Source: Sporosarcina oncorhynchi (GTDB lineage Bacteria > Bacillota > Bacilli > Bacillales_A > Planococcaceae). Taken from it: 64,000 bases of DNA. The notes beneath the pieces are model-generated. The model made no database searches. It was not told where the DNA came from and saw only the letters and a list, made by a program, of their open reading frames with translations. The DNA lies in assembly GCF_033304615.1 (NCBI RefSeq), contig NZ_CP129118.1, positions 678,001 through 742,000 on the forward strand, read 5' to 3'. How positions within the stretch are numbered: position 1 is the stretch's first letter; each line of letters starts with the position of its first letter. This document shows positions 28,485 to 37,870 of the stretch, in pieces. Position numbers and translations under genes: made by a program.

Positions 28485-30137
28485 ATGGGGTTTTCAAATG
28501 TAAATAGAGCCGAACTGAAAAAGGAACTTGAGGAACAGACATACGATTTACTAGTGATTGGGGGAGGCATTACAGGTGCGGGAATTGCACTGGACGCTGC
28601 AACAAGAGGTTTGAAAGTGGCAGTAGTGGAGATGCAGGACTTTGCTGCAGGTACATCGAGCAGATCGACGAAACTCGTCCATGGGGGTTTACGCTACTTA
28701 AAGCAATTAGAAGTGAAGATGGTCGCGGAAGTTGGTAAAGAACGGGAAATTGTCTATCAAAACGGCCCGCATATTACGACGCCAGAATGGATGCTACTAC
28801 CTTTTTACAAAGGAGGAACATTCGGACCGTTCACTACAAATATCGCATTGCGTGTCTATGACTTTTTGGCAGGAGTCAAAAAGAGTGAACGTAGAAAGAT
28901 GTTCACCCCAGCTGTTGCTACTGACTATGAGCCGTTATTAAAAAATGAAGGATTGAAAGGTGCAGGCTACTATGTTGAATACAAGACGGATGATGCCCGT
29001 CTGACGATTGAAGTGATGAAGAAAGCCGTAGAAAAAGGCGCGGTTGCATTGAATTATATGAAAGTTGCTGATCTCATCTATGAAAATAAAAAAGCGGTTG
29101 GTGTCAAAGTAGAAGACGTGATTGAAGGTTCTCATTTTGTAGTGAGAGCATTAAAAATTGTCAATGCTGCCGGCCCGTGGGTAGATACATTACGTGAGAT
29201 AGATCATTCAAAGAAAGGAAAATCATTGCAATTAACAAAAGGAATCCATCTTGTATTTAATGGAAAAAAATTCCCGTTACAACAGGCTATCTATTTCGAC
29301 GGTCCCGACGGACGAATGATTTTTGCTATTCCAAGAGAAGGAAAAGCATACGTCGGTACGACCGATACGGTTTACAAAGGTGACATCGCGCATCCTGAAG
29401 TTACTGTGCAAGATCGAGATTATATACTGCAAGCAATTGAGTTCATGTTCCCATCGGTTAAAATTGGCCCGGCTGAAGTAGAATCCAGTTGGGCGGGATT
29501 GCGACCGTTAATTCATGAGGATGGAAAATCGCCGACAGAAATCTCGAGAAAAGATGAGATATTTGTATCCGAGTCTGGTCTCATTTCCATTGCGGGTGGT
29601 AAATTGACAGGTTATCGTAAAATGGCTGAACATGTTTTGGATCTTGTCGTCAAACAATTGAATGAAGAAGAAGGCCAGCACTATCTCGGGTCTCAAACGA
29701 AGCATCTGCCGATTTCAGGTGGGGATGTAGGCGGCGCAGACGGGTTCCATAAATTTGTAGTAGAAAGAGTGAAGAAGGGGAAGACGCTTGGACTGTCAGA
29801 AGTAATTTCCGGAAAAATGATTCACCGCTACGGGTCAAATGTCGATACTGTTTTCTCGATTTACGAAAATGGTAAAGGGATAGCGGGAACAGAAAACATG
29901 GATCCTCTTGTCTACGCACAATTACGTTATGCAATTGACCACGAACTCATCTACAAACCAACTGATTTCTTTATCAGGCGAACAGGTGCATTGTACTTCG
30001 ATATAAAAGCAGTTCAGATGCATAAAGAAGTAGTATGCCAATTCTTGAAAAAAGAGTTTAACTGGACAGAAGAGCAATCCGTAGGCTATCGAAAAGAACT
30101 TGAGGATGCGATTAAGGATGCAATTCTAGTTGATTGA
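28485..30137 (+). CDS. glpD: Aerobic glycerol-3-phosphate dehydrogenase
   Basis: FAD-dependent, membrane-associated enzyme that oxidises glycerol-3-phosphate to dihydroxyacetone phosphate and passes electrons to quinone. The 550-residue protein begins with the FAD-binding fold DLLVIGGGITGAGIALDAA at residue 20-38, the GTSSRSTKLVHGGLRYL region at 63-80 and C-terminal DAO_C helices. ATG has TAGGAGCGG upstream. With GlpK it completes the glycerol catabolic pathway, and a GlpP-dependent leader controls it. Length is normal for Bacillales GlpD. Confidence 0.96.
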   Translation: MGFSNVNRAELKKELEEQTYDLLVIGGGITGAGIALDAATRGLKVAVVEMQDFAAGTSSRSTKLVHGGLRYLKQLEVKMVAEVGKEREIVYQNGPHITTPEWMLLPFYKGGTFGPFTTNIALRVYDFLAGVKKSERRKMFTPAVATDYEPLLKNEGLKGAGYYVEYKTDDARLTIEVMKKAVEKGAVALNYMKVADLIYENKKAVGVKVEDVIEGSHFVVRALKIVNAAGPWVDTLREIDHSKKGKSLQLTKGIHLVFNGKKFPLQQAIYFDGPDGRMIFAIPREGKAYVGTTDTVYKGDIAHPEVTVQDRDYILQAIEFMFPSVKIGPAEVESSWAGLRPLIHEDGKSPTEISRKDEIFVSESGLISIAGGKLTGYRKMAEHVLDLVVKQLNEEEGQHYLGSQTKHLPISGGDVGGADGFHKFVVERVKKGKTLGLSEVISGKMIHRYGSNVDTVFSIYENGKGIAGTENMDPLVYAQLRYAIDHELIYKPTDFFIRRTGALYFDIKAVQMHKEVVCQFLKKEFNWTEEQSVGYRKELEDAIKDAILVD

Positions 30138-30277
30138 CTTAAGGAATAGAGTAAGTATCCAAAACAGTTGTGCAGTACAGACAAGTCTTTGACTAGGAAT
30201 CGATTTTATTAAGCTAGTTCCCATAAAGTACTCTCTTAAAGCAGCCAATTCTTCCATGATAACTAAATAATATAGGC

Positions 30278-30309
30278 AAAGCCAGTTGAAATCATCAGCT
30301 GGCTTTTTG
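30278..30309 (+). terminator. Terminator downstream of glpD
   Basis: AAAGCCAG/CTGGCTTT hairpin with T-run. The rest of the 423-base gap to the next gene contains no clear gene, only AT-rich promoter-like sequence. Confidence 0.75.
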
Positions 30310-30560
30310 GTAGTAAAAACAAACTTGTTCTGTATTTTAAAGTTAACAATACAAGATGTGTTAAGTATTATTCAAATTAGACTCTTCGGAATCTAATATA
30401 GACTGACTATTTTTGATATGCTATACTGACGAAAATCGACGGGAAAAAAATATTACTTTTTTTATATAGTAAGTGTGTTTGTTTATAGTTTGGAATCATA
30501 TTTTCATCGGTTTCACTGTGCGATAGATAAAAGGTTTCATTAAATAAGGGGGATTTTACA

Positions 30561-32165
30561 TTGGATTACTTATACAACCCAAATCCATCATACAGGTATA
30601 CTGCCTTTGCTAATAATGGAATGGTAGCAACATCACAACCGCTTGCAGCACAAGTTGGAATTGAAATTATGCGCCAAGGCGGTAACGCAATTGATGCTGC
30701 GATAGCAACCGCTGCTGCACTGACTGTTGTTGAACCGACGTCTAATGGAATTGGCGGCGACGCTTATGCACTCGTTTGGGTTAATGAAAAATTACATGGT
30801 TTAAATGCTTCAGGACCTGCTCCCGGATTATTGACAATTGATGCTGTGAAAAGTGTGGGACACGAAAAAATGCCAATATTTGGTCTGACTCCGGTTACAG
30901 TGCCAGGAGTTCCAGCGGCATGGGCAGAGCTATCCCGGAAATTCGGTAAACTCTCTTTACTTGAGTGCCTCAAGCCTGCTATCCGCTATGCGGAAGACGG
31001 GTTTCCACTGACTCCGATTCTAGGTAAGTATTGGAAAATTGCTTATAACAAATTTAAAGAGTTAAATACGGACGGTGAATTTGATAACTGGTTTGCTACA
31101 TTCGCGCCAAAAGGACGTGCGCCTGAAATCGGAGAAATATGGAAATCACCGGGACACGCTGCTACACTTCGTGCGATTGGAGAAACAAATGCGGAGTCGT
31201 TTTATAAAGGGGAACTAGCGGATCAGATTGATTCGTTCGTAGCTAAGAACAAAGGCTATTTACGTAAATCAGATCTAGAAAAGTATCAGGTGGAGTGGGT
31301 TGAACCTGTTTCAACAAACTATAGAGGTTATGACGTGTGGGAAATACCGCCGAATGGCCAAGGAATGATTGCATTGATGGCCTTAAATATTTTCTCTGAA
31401 ATGAACCCACCAAAACCAGATAATACTTCAACACTGCATGAACAAATTGAAGCGATGAAATTAGCTTTTGCAGATGGAAAAGCATTCATAACAGAGCCGA
31501 GTGATATGCCGATTTCGGTTGAAGAGCTTCTATCTAAAGAATACGCTGAAAAACGTGCCCGAGAAGTTACGGATAGAGCACAGTTACCTGAACCGATCGA
31601 ACTTCCAAAAGGAGGAACTGTGTACCTTGCTACAGCGGATGGTGACGGCAATATGGTATCGTTCATCCAGTCCAATTATATGGGCTTTGGTTCAGGAATC
31701 GTAATACCCGATACAGGAATCGCTTTACAAAACCGCGGTGCAGACTTCTCACTTGATGAAAAGCATCCAAATGCACTTAAACCCGGAAAGAGGACATATA
31801 ATACGATCATCCCTGGATTTTTGACGAAAAATGGCCAAGCGATTGGACCTTTTGGGGTGATGGGTGGCTATATGCAACCTCAAGGCCATTTCCAAGTGAT
31901 CATGAACACGATTGACTATAAGTTAAATCCGCAAGCGGCACTCGATTATCCGCGGTGGCAGTGGGTGAAAGATAAAACGGTCCATGTTGAACCTGGATTC
32001 CCGAACCACCTCGCGCAAGCTTTGACACGTCTTGGACACGATATCATACCAAAACTCGACACGGGTTCATTCGGACGTGGTCAAATAATATGGCGTGATC
32101 CGGAAAGTGGAGTACTGTCTGGTGGAACCGAATCACGAACAGATGGTTCAATTGCGCTTTGGTGA
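30561..32165 (+). CDS. Gamma-glutamyltransferase family protein (cytoplasmic, YwrD-like)
   Basis: Ntn-hydrolase that cleaves or transfers gamma-glutamyl groups and self-processes at a catalytic threonine. The 534-residue protein lacks a signal peptide, unlike secreted Ggt, and matches the intracellular YwrD-like group. Motifs: RQGGNAIDAAIATAAALTVVEP at 39-60 is the N-terminal helix region, NGIGGDAYA at 62-70, and the predicted autoprocessing Thr353 in KGGTVYLATADGDGNMVS. The tail carries GGYMQPQGHFQV. Start is TTG with GGGGGATT upstream. Monocistronic. It may act on gamma-glutamyl amides, in line with the amino-acid derivative theme of the window. Confidence 0.85.
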   Translation: MDYLYNPNPSYRYTAFANNGMVATSQPLAAQVGIEIMRQGGNAIDAAIATAAALTVVEPTSNGIGGDAYALVWVNEKLHGLNASGPAPGLLTIDAVKSVGHEKMPIFGLTPVTVPGVPAAWAELSRKFGKLSLLECLKPAIRYAEDGFPLTPILGKYWKIAYNKFKELNTDGEFDNWFATFAPKGRAPEIGEIWKSPGHAATLRAIGETNAESFYKGELADQIDSFVAKNKGYLRKSDLEKYQVEWVEPVSTNYRGYDVWEIPPNGQGMIALMALNIFSEMNPPKPDNTSTLHEQIEAMKLAFADGKAFITEPSDMPISVEELLSKEYAEKRAREVTDRAQLPEPIELPKGGTVYLATADGDGNMVSFIQSNYMGFGSGIVIPDTGIALQNRGADFSLDEKHPNALKPGKRTYNTIIPGFLTKNGQAIGPFGVMGGYMQPQGHFQVIMNTIDYKLNPQAALDYPRWQWVKDKTVHVEPGFPNHLAQALTRLGHDIIPKLDTGSFGRGQIIWRDPESGVLSGGTESRTDGSIALW

Positions 32166-32224
32166 TTTAGGATAAATACTTTTAACTTGCAAAGTATTCT
32201 GCTGCAACCGCATAGTAGAAAAGC

Positions 32225-32259
32225 AAAAAGCCAGTCGACTAGTAATTGACTGGCTTTTT
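32225..32259. terminator. Terminator of GGT-like gene
   Basis: AAAAAGCCAGTC/GACTGGCTTTTT hairpin; similar to the one at 30278-30309, so the GGT-like gene is bracketed by related terminators. Confidence 0.8.
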
Positions 32260-32406
32260 GGTGTATCACGTATGTTTTTATTTCATGATGGTTTAGTAAT
32301 AAGGAAGCACCGTAAGTATCTGATTATCTAGAAGGATTTTGGAACAGCTACATTCCAGATCTGTAGTAGACTTTTTACGATTGTGTACGTTTCATTTTCG
32401 AACTGT

Positions 32407-32580
32407 TTAGGAAGACATCGTTTCTAGCCATTCAAACTCCTGTGTTTCCAATACCTCATCGATATCCACTGTCGCCAAAAAACCTTCCGCTTGCATCTTC
32501 CGTACAAATTTCTTCAATTCATTTTTCATCATTAAAATTTCCATATCCTTGTAGTTTGATTCATTGAAGTTGAAATTCAT
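32407..32580 (-). CDS. Small protein of unknown function, 57 aa
   Basis: ATG to TAA reading frame of 57 residues, acidic C-terminus, with helical segment (MMKNELKKFVRKMQAEG in the middle) and no signal peptide. A GAGAGGATT ribosome site lies 8-9 bases upstream. I do not recognise a family. It is divergent from the quorum-sensing-type regulator gene 248 bp away. Its short size and good ribosome site favour a real gene, but only conservation can prove it. Confidence 0.5.
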   Translation of the reverse strand: MNFNFNESNYKDMEILMMKNELKKFVRKMQAEGFLATVDIDEVLETQEFEWLETMSS

Positions 32581-32747
32581 TCACATCAAATCCTCTCTAA
32601 TTGGTATTTTATCTAAATTTATTATCATCTAATATTCCTATTTTAATTGATGTTATTTATGTTACTTTTGTTCCTTGTTTAAAGTATAACACTTAAAATT
32701 ATAGCATGTTGAAGTATAAGTTGGGACATTTTATTTGAAAAAGGCAC

Positions 32748-32794
32748 TTTATTTAGATTTATTTAGATTTATTTCCTGATTCTTATGATATGAT
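32748..32794 (+). promoter_or_regulatory. Direct-repeat region over the candidate quorum-regulator promoter
   Basis: ATTTAGATTT occurs twice in tandem at 32751-32770 and its ATTT start recurs at 32771. Two overlapping TATGAT -10 boxes lie at 32784 and 32789, and there is no good -35 box. This is the layout of an activator-dependent promoter with direct repeats upstream, compatible with autoregulation by the HTH-TPR protein. Confidence 0.4.
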
Positions 32795-32828
32795 TACTAT
32801 TAACTACGTCGAAAGGGGGGATAGTGAA

Positions 32829-34136
32829 TTGTCGATGAAAGTGGGCCATGTCATACGTTCTGAACGTATCCGACAAGATATGAAGCAAATTGTATTGGCA
32901 AAAGGGATTTGTACACCTTCCTATTTGTCGAAAATTGAACGGAATTTGATTCATCCTAGCGATGATGTGGCAGAGCTTCTTTTGGAGCGTCTTGGCATTG
33001 ATGCTACAAAATTTCATGAGCCTGATCATATAAACAGCGACAAAGAATTTATGGAACTGATCCTTGCAAGTTATCGAATGGTGATAACAAAGAAGGACAA
33101 GACCTATACGAAGCAACAGCTGGATATGTTAATGGCTATAAACCCACTATCATACGATGACTCCGTCTATTATACCTACTTATTAGTAACCTTTCGTTTC
33201 CGCTTGATTTTAGGTGGGGATTTAGAAGAAAGGAAAATTGAGTTGGATGCAGTGGATGGACTTACTTCATACTTCGATGAATTTCAGATGTATTTATTTA
33301 ATATTAATAGAGGGCTGTTTTATTATGTGTCAGGAATTTTAGTGAAATCGATTCATTATTTTGAAGCTGCTTTTGAAACAATGAATAATTTGTCACTCGA
33401 TGATTGGGAAGTTGCAGAACTTCATTACATGATTGGTATCACTTATGTTGCAGATAATAGAACATTACATTCTAGAGAGCATGTGCAAAAAGCTCTATCA
33501 TACTTTAGTAGCCAGTTTTTGATGGGGAGAGTTATGGATTGCTATATAATAATGGGTGTTGTTCATAAACAATCCAGAAACTTTGATGAATCATTGAATG
33601 CTTATTTAAAAGCAAGGCAAATATGTGAAGAGTTTGGTTTAAATAGTAACTTGGAGTTAATTCTTCATAATATAGGTGCTTTATATGGTGTTATAGGAGA
33701 TCGTGAAAAAGCAATAAAGAGCTTTAAAGAAAGTTATGAATATAATAGTCACTTAACAAATGGGCAGCTACTATCCATTCTATGTATAGCTATGGAATAT
33801 TCCAAACTTAAAAATAAAAAGCTAATACTTGAATGGTGTGAAAAGGGAATAAAGCATTATGAGTTATTAGAAAATGAAGGTCAAGCTTCATATTATCATC
33901 AATTGAGTTTTATGAAATCTATGTATAGTGAAAACGGACTATGCGAAGATATCGCTAAGACCTCACTAGTCTATTTTAAAGAGAACCTGCATTATGAACT
34001 CGTTTCTAAATATAGTATTGCGTTGGCGAATTGGTATTTTGAGAATAAGAAATACAAATTATCTGCGACTCTATATGAAGAAGCACACAAATATGGTAAT
34101 ATTTATAGGAATATAACCGAATGGGAGGATTTGTGA
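32829..34136 (+). CDS. RRNPP-type quorum-sensing regulator (HTH plus TPR)
   Basis: 435-residue cytoplasmic regulator. The N-terminal 60 residues are a Cro/C1-type HTH (GHVIRSERIRQDMKQIVLAK, SYLSKIERNLIHPS), and from about residue 95 to the end come TPR-like helix pairs such as NFDESLNAYLKARQICEEFG and DREKAIKSFKESYEY. This is the architecture of PlcR, NprR and PrgX, which bind a secreted and re-imported peptide. The start is TTG 32829, 8 bases after AAAGGGGGG; ATG 32835 is the alternative. The stop overlaps the start of the next gene by one base, and that gene encodes a peptide with a signal sequence. The lineage is recognisable but the closest named member is not identified. Confidence 0.85.
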   Translation: MSMKVGHVIRSERIRQDMKQIVLAKGICTPSYLSKIERNLIHPSDDVAELLLERLGIDATKFHEPDHINSDKEFMELILASYRMVITKKDKTYTKQQLDMLMAINPLSYDDSVYYTYLLVTFRFRLILGGDLEERKIELDAVDGLTSYFDEFQMYLFNINRGLFYYVSGILVKSIHYFEAAFETMNNLSLDDWEVAELHYMIGITYVADNRTLHSREHVQKALSYFSSQFLMGRVMDCYIIMGVVHKQSRNFDESLNAYLKARQICEEFGLNSNLELILHNIGALYGVIGDREKAIKSFKESYEYNSHLTNGQLLSILCIAMEYSKLKNKKLILEWCEKGIKHYELLENEGQASYYHQLSFMKSMYSENGLCEDIAKTSLVYFKENLHYELVSKYSIALANWYFENKKYKLSATLYEEAHKYGNIYRNITEWEDL

Positions 34137-34270
34137 TGAAAAAAATGTTTGCTTTTCTAATGGTATTAGCAATTGTCGTTTCTTTCTCAACTCACCAAGT
34201 ATCTGCTGCAAATTCAAAAGATGCATTGCCTGAAATCATGAGAACGTTTACAGCATTTGCAACAAGATAA
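34136..34270 (+). CDS. Candidate signalling-peptide precursor (44 aa) of the RRNPP system
   Basis: ATGA-overlapped ORF directly after the regulator gene. It encodes 44 residues: MKK, a hydrophobic stretch (FAFLMVLAIVVSFS), then an AXA-like cleavage site (VSAA) and a short polar exported part ending in EIMRTFTAFATR. Size, signal peptide and place match PapR, NprX and Phr precursors, whose last 5-8 residues form the active pheromone. A likely mature form is thus a C-terminal fragment such as TFTAFATR or a shorter piece. A terminator follows, so the regulator and peptide form one unit. The link is inferred from position and architecture. Confidence 0.75.
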   Translation: MKKMFAFLMVLAIVVSFSTHQVSAANSKDALPEIMRTFTAFATR

Positions 34271-34280
34271 GACTTTTAAA

Positions 34281-34307
34281 GCGCGCCCTTGAGTGGGCGT
34301 TTTTTTA
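34281..34307 (+). terminator. Terminator of the regulator-peptide operon
   Basis: GCGCCC/GGGCG hairpin with a seven-T tail, immediately after the peptide gene. Confidence 0.75.
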
Positions 34308-34439
34308 TATGGCAAGAGTGTGTCTGATTGTCTAACAAGTTCTCTAAATTTTAACTTCAAAAATATTGTCGAGTTCCAGTAACCCGCATAACTGTTTTTC
34401 CTGATTTATAGAATTCCCACCAAATTGTTAACTTCGAAA

Positions 34440-34476
34440 AAGGAAAGCCGATCAATTTACTTCATGATCGGCTTTT
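34440..34476 (-). terminator. Terminator of the queF-transporter operon
   Basis: AAAGCCGATC/GATCGGCTTT hairpin, just beyond the transporter stop codon on the minus strand. Confidence 0.75.
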
Positions 34477-34486
34477 ACATATTATT

Positions 34487-35128
34487 TTATTGCTGCAGTG
34501 AAACTTCCACATTCCCCAACTTCTTTTCATTCTTCCTGCAAATCGCGACCAGTAAATAGACAACGGGCGTATCCAATACGGCGATAGCAAACTTGAACAA
34601 ATACTGGCTTGCAATCATACCGAGTAAGACAGAGACAGGCATTGTGCCCGCGAACGCGATTGTAATAAAGATTGTCGTATCGACTAATTGGCTGACCATT
34701 GTCGAAGCATTATTACGTACCCAGAGTTGCTTCGTTCCGTGTTTTTGTTTCAGTTTATCAAAAATCGTCACGTCGAGATTCTGACTAATCATATAGGCGA
34801 CGAGACTCGCGATTGTAACCCGGAAACCGGCGCTGAAGATCGTCTCGAATGCTTCTTGGTTTTCAAAGAAGGGTGCAGCAGGTAAGTGGATGGCAATCCA
34901 GATAAACCCGATGGACAGTAGTTGGGCGATGAAACCTGTCTGGACGGTCTTTCTAGCAGCATCTTTACCATACGCTTCTGTTAACACATCCAAAATAGGG
35001 TACGTACATACATAGATAATTGCGGCGGCAGGAATGACAATCCAACTCCCAATGCTCATCAGTTTGACCGCAACAATATTCGATAAGAGTAAGAGTCCGA
35101 CAAAAATCCCGCTTAAATAATACCTCAT
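34487..35128 (-). CDS. VUT/YhhQ-family queuosine precursor transporter
   Basis: 213-residue membrane protein with about six helices, of the YhhQ/VUT family that imports queuosine precursors (preQ0/preQ1). Typical features are [20 protein letters not shown] near residue 45-65 and the [17 protein letters not shown] segment near 115. Its ATG overlaps the queF stop by 4 bp, so the two are coupled, and both are under a preQ1-I riboswitch. Thus uptake and reduction of the 7-deazaguanine precursor are co-regulated. Confidence 0.9.
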   Translation of the reverse strand: MRYYLSGIFVGLLLLSNIVAVKLMSIGSWIVIPAAAIIYVCTYPILDVLTEAYGKDAARKTVQTGFIAQLLSIGFIWIAIHLPAAPFFENQEAFETIFSAGFRVTIASLVAYMISQNLDVTIFDKLKQKHGTKQLWVRNNASTMVSQLVDTTIFITIAFAGTMPVSVLLGMIASQYLFKFAIAVLDTPVVYLLVAICRKNEKKLGNVEVSLQQ

Positions 35129-35622
35129 CGATTATCCACCTTTTCCGGATACATATCGTGGTTCAGTAGACGATGTTCAGCCATTTTTTCGTATTTCGTT
35201 CCCGGCTTGCCGTAATTACAATAAGGGTCGATGGATAGACCGCCGCGTGGTGTGAACTTGCCCCAAACTTCGATATAACGAGGGTCAATCAGCTTGATCA
35301 AATCATTCATAATGATATTGACGCAGTCCTCGTGGAAGTCGCCATGATTTCTGAAGCTGAATAAATAAAGCTTCAGTGCTTTACTTTCGACTAGTTTCTG
35401 ATCAGGTACAAAACTAATATACATTGTTGCAAAATCGGGTTGACCTGTCATCGGACATAGTGAGGTGAATTCAGGACAGTTGAATTTCACGAAGAAATCC
35501 CGTTCCGTATGCATATTATCGACGGCCTCCAAAATACTTGGGTCGTATTCGTACGTGTACTTCGTGTTTTGATTGCCTAACAAGGTTAAATCGCTAAGTG
35601 TTTCTTCATCTCTTCCAGCCAA
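35125..35622 (-). CDS. queF: NADPH-dependent 7-cyano-7-deazaguanine reductase
   Basis: QueF reduces preQ0 to preQ1 in queuosine biosynthesis. The 165-residue unimodular enzyme shows the catalytic Cys in [15 protein letters not shown] near residue 55, the QueF signature [21 protein letters not shown] near 80-100, and the C-terminal [12 protein letters not shown]. Start is TTG 35622 behind AGGGAGG, which is held in a hairpin. The upstream preQ1-I riboswitch and terminator reduce expression when preQ1 is abundant. Confidence 0.97.
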   Translation of the reverse strand: MAGRDEETLSDLTLLGNQNTKYTYEYDPSILEAVDNMHTERDFFVKFNCPEFTSLCPMTGQPDFATMYISFVPDQKLVESKALKLYLFSFRNHGDFHEDCVNIIMNDLIKLIDPRYIEVWGKFTPRGGLSIDPYCNYGKPGTKYEKMAEHRLLNHDMYPEKVDNR

Positions 35623-35630
35623 TTAAAAAA

Positions 35631-35656
35631 CCTCCCTGAAATTTTTGTCAGGGAGG
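35631..35656 (-). promoter_or_regulatory. Hairpin enclosing the queF ribosome binding site
   Basis: On the minus strand CCTCCCTGA pairs with TCAGGGAGG, whose last bases are the queF Shine-Dalgarno. Translation may thus be restricted in addition to transcription. Confidence 0.65.
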
Positions 35657-35670
35657 GGCCATAGAAACAG

Positions 35671-35701
35671 AAAAATAAAAGCCATGTCGAATGGACATGG
35701 C
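35671..35701 (-). terminator. preQ1 riboswitch terminator
   Basis: GCCATGTC/GACATGGC hairpin with a TTTTATTTTT tail on the minus strand, between aptamer and queF. Confidence 0.8.
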
Positions 35702-35718
35702 GAAATTTTCGTCATCCA

Positions 35719-35751
35719 TAGTTTTTTATAGAGGGTCGCTATGAACCTCTC
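35719..35751 (-). promoter_or_regulatory. preQ1-I riboswitch aptamer
   Basis: Minus-strand sequence AGAGGTTCATAGC, then ACCCTCTATAAAAAACTA: the H-type pseudoknot of class I preQ1 riboswitches with its AGAGG/CCTCT stem and A-rich tail. It lies upstream of queF. Confidence 0.95.
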
Positions 35752-35779
35752 CCGAACAGGGTTATACAATTCGTGTATG

Positions 35780-35808
35780 ACTTTACGCTAAAAAAGTTGG
35801 CGTGTCAA
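35780..35808 (-). promoter_or_regulatory. Promoter of the preQ1-controlled operon
   Basis: On the minus strand TTGACA (35803-35808) and TAAAGT (35780-35785) are 17 bp apart. The aptamer starts about 30 nt further on. The region from 35810 to about 36200 shows no gene. Confidence 0.6.
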
Positions 35809-36208
35809 TATGAGATTGGGGGAGTATCACTAGGGATGTTAGCGCAAGTCTTAATTTTTCTAGTCATGCTGAGTGCCTATTAATCAGCAAATGCTCTGAC
35901 TGCAAACTGAAAACTTGATATAGAGCGTGAAGAGTCTAAAAGTAAAATATAATTTGAAGGATAATAGATAATTAACTGCTGTAGTTTTAATGCGAAAAGT
36001 AGAGAGGGAAATAAACTTCCACATACTTTTGTAGTAATTAATGACTACTTATTAGTGGATGTATTACAATTAACTGAATCGTGTAGGGTTAATTGTATAG
36101 TGCAAAATTACCCATAAATGTTATGATTTTCATAGATACATATTTTGAAATAATAGTTGTATTGAATCGTTTCATAAAAATATCCGCAAATAGGAGGTTG
36201 TTGAATTA

Positions 36209-36241
36209 ATGAAATATTCGCGACGTTATATGTATCGCTAA
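36209..36241 (+). other. Possible 10-codon leader peptide
   Basis: ATG to TAA mini-ORF preceded by AGGAGG at a long spacing, 44 bp upstream of the SLH protein start. It could be a leader peptide or a chance match. Confidence 0.25.
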
Positions 36242-36284
36242 TAATAATTTATGAAAATAATAAAAGAGAGAAGGTACTCATAAT

Positions 36285-37826
36285 ATGAAAAAGTTGTTGG
36301 CAAGTTTGCTTGTTTTCACGATGCTTGGCATGATGAACGCTAATTTAGCTATGGGTGCAACATTTAAAGATGTTCCCGCGAGTCACAGTAATTACAAAGA
36401 TATTGAATATCTATCGAGTAAAGGGGTTATTAGCGGTTACTCAAATGGAACATTTAAGCCAAATGCGCCAGTTACTAATCGACAAGCAGCAGCAATGCTT
36501 GTAAAGATGGTGGGGTTGAAACAATCTGTTTCGAATGTATCTCCATATCGTGATGTCGGACCTAAAGATCCTGCATACCGAGAAATTTACATAGCTGCAC
36601 ATTCAGGATTGTTTCCGATTGGTGGATCATTTGAACCAAACGCTCCTTTGACACGAGAAGCGCTGGCAAGGGCTGTATCTGTTGCGTTTGAACTAGAAGG
36701 CGATTCACCAATTGTATTTAAGGATGTTGCGAAGTCGCATAAATCGTATTCGTATATCAATCTTTTAGCGACAAATAACATAACAACTGGATATCCGGAC
36801 GGGAGTTTTAAACCAAATGGTACTGTTTCACGTGCTCACTTCTCTGCATTTTTAACACGTGCTTCAAAGCCGAATTCTACTTCTGGTAAACTAGAAAATA
36901 TGGTTTTATCAAAAAAAGACGGTGAGAAGAAATTCAAGATTGCCGGTGAAGTCTATACACTCGAATCTTATTATTATGCCTCAAAAGACGACACAGCCAG
37001 TTTTGGTAAGGATAAGCACACCTATCAGTTGAAAGGTGAAAAAGGAGATATCTATATAGTTGAATATCCTTATAAAAATCAGTCTGAAAAGAACGTTCTT
37101 CTGCTCGATCTCAATAAGGAGTGGGGGAGTCATGAAAAGGTTGTTTTCAAAGGAAGCGGCTATGAAGAATACATGAGCAATTGTAGGTTTACGACATCTA
37201 ACTGCGGTTCTAGTATAAGTCGTGTCGATGGCGATTCCATCGATTACTGGTCCATTCACTATAAGAATGCCGAACAGATGAAGGGAATTACTAATTTCCT
37301 GTCAGACATCAAAGGAACGATTCAAGAAAAAGGAAAGAACAAAGCATATATGAATGCAATCGGTCTATCAAACGTAGACTACTCGTTTTTTAGTTACTCT
37401 GAAGAGGATGACAACTACACTTATCGAGCGGACTTCAACTATTCACCAACAGATGTCCATGAAGAAGACTTTATCATTAAAATTTTCGAAGGTAAAATGA
37501 TGAAATCGGAGATGGAAAAACTCTTATCTAGAGCTAATCGAGCAGATTTCCTAACAGTTGAAATGGTAGATGCCGATACAGCTTTAATTACAACAAATGA
37601 CGCAGACACAAATGATAACTATAGTATTGTCAACGAATTACATGTTCACTCGACGTATATCAATGTTAATACAGGAGAGTTTGTAAATGTGGATGCAAGA
37701 AAATGGGTTAGTCATCTATCTTACTATGACAGTGAATCATATCGGATCAAACATAATGCTATGACGATGGAGATGTTCCCAATGACTAAAAAAGCTGCAA
37801 CTGATATCTGGCGCAATTCTCGTTAA
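36285..37826 (+). CDS. Secreted SLH-domain surface protein
   Basis: 513-residue exported protein. A signal peptide (MKKLLASLLVFTMLG to MGA, residues 1-25) is followed by three S-layer homology domains at about 26-75 (TFKDVPASHSNYKDIEYL, GYSNGTFKPNAPVTN), 85-135 and 140-195, which bind pyruvylated secondary wall polymer. Residues 205-513 are a unique, charged region with a cysteine pair near 305-312 (SNCRFTTSNCG), possibly a disulfide. I do not recognise this part. It is monocistronic, ended by a strong terminator. Confidence 0.85.
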   Translation: MKKLLASLLVFTMLGMMNANLAMGATFKDVPASHSNYKDIEYLSSKGVISGYSNGTFKPNAPVTNRQAAAMLVKMVGLKQSVSNVSPYRDVGPKDPAYREIYIAAHSGLFPIGGSFEPNAPLTREALARAVSVAFELEGDSPIVFKDVAKSHKSYSYINLLATNNITTGYPDGSFKPNGTVSRAHFSAFLTRASKPNSTSGKLENMVLSKKDGEKKFKIAGEVYTLESYYYASKDDTASFGKDKHTYQLKGEKGDIYIVEYPYKNQSEKNVLLLDLNKEWGSHEKVVFKGSGYEEYMSNCRFTTSNCGSSISRVDGDSIDYWSIHYKNAEQMKGITNFLSDIKGTIQEKGKNKAYMNAIGLSNVDYSFFSYSEEDDNYTYRADFNYSPTDVHEEDFIIKIFEGKMMKSEMEKLLSRANRADFLTVEMVDADTALITTNDADTNDNYSIVNELHVHSTYINVNTGEFVNVDARKWVSHLSYYDSESYRIKHNAMTMEMFPMTKKAATDIWRNSR

Positions 37827-37870
37827 TTTTTTTCTGTTAATAAGTTGATAATTCAAAATTCAGAAAATAG

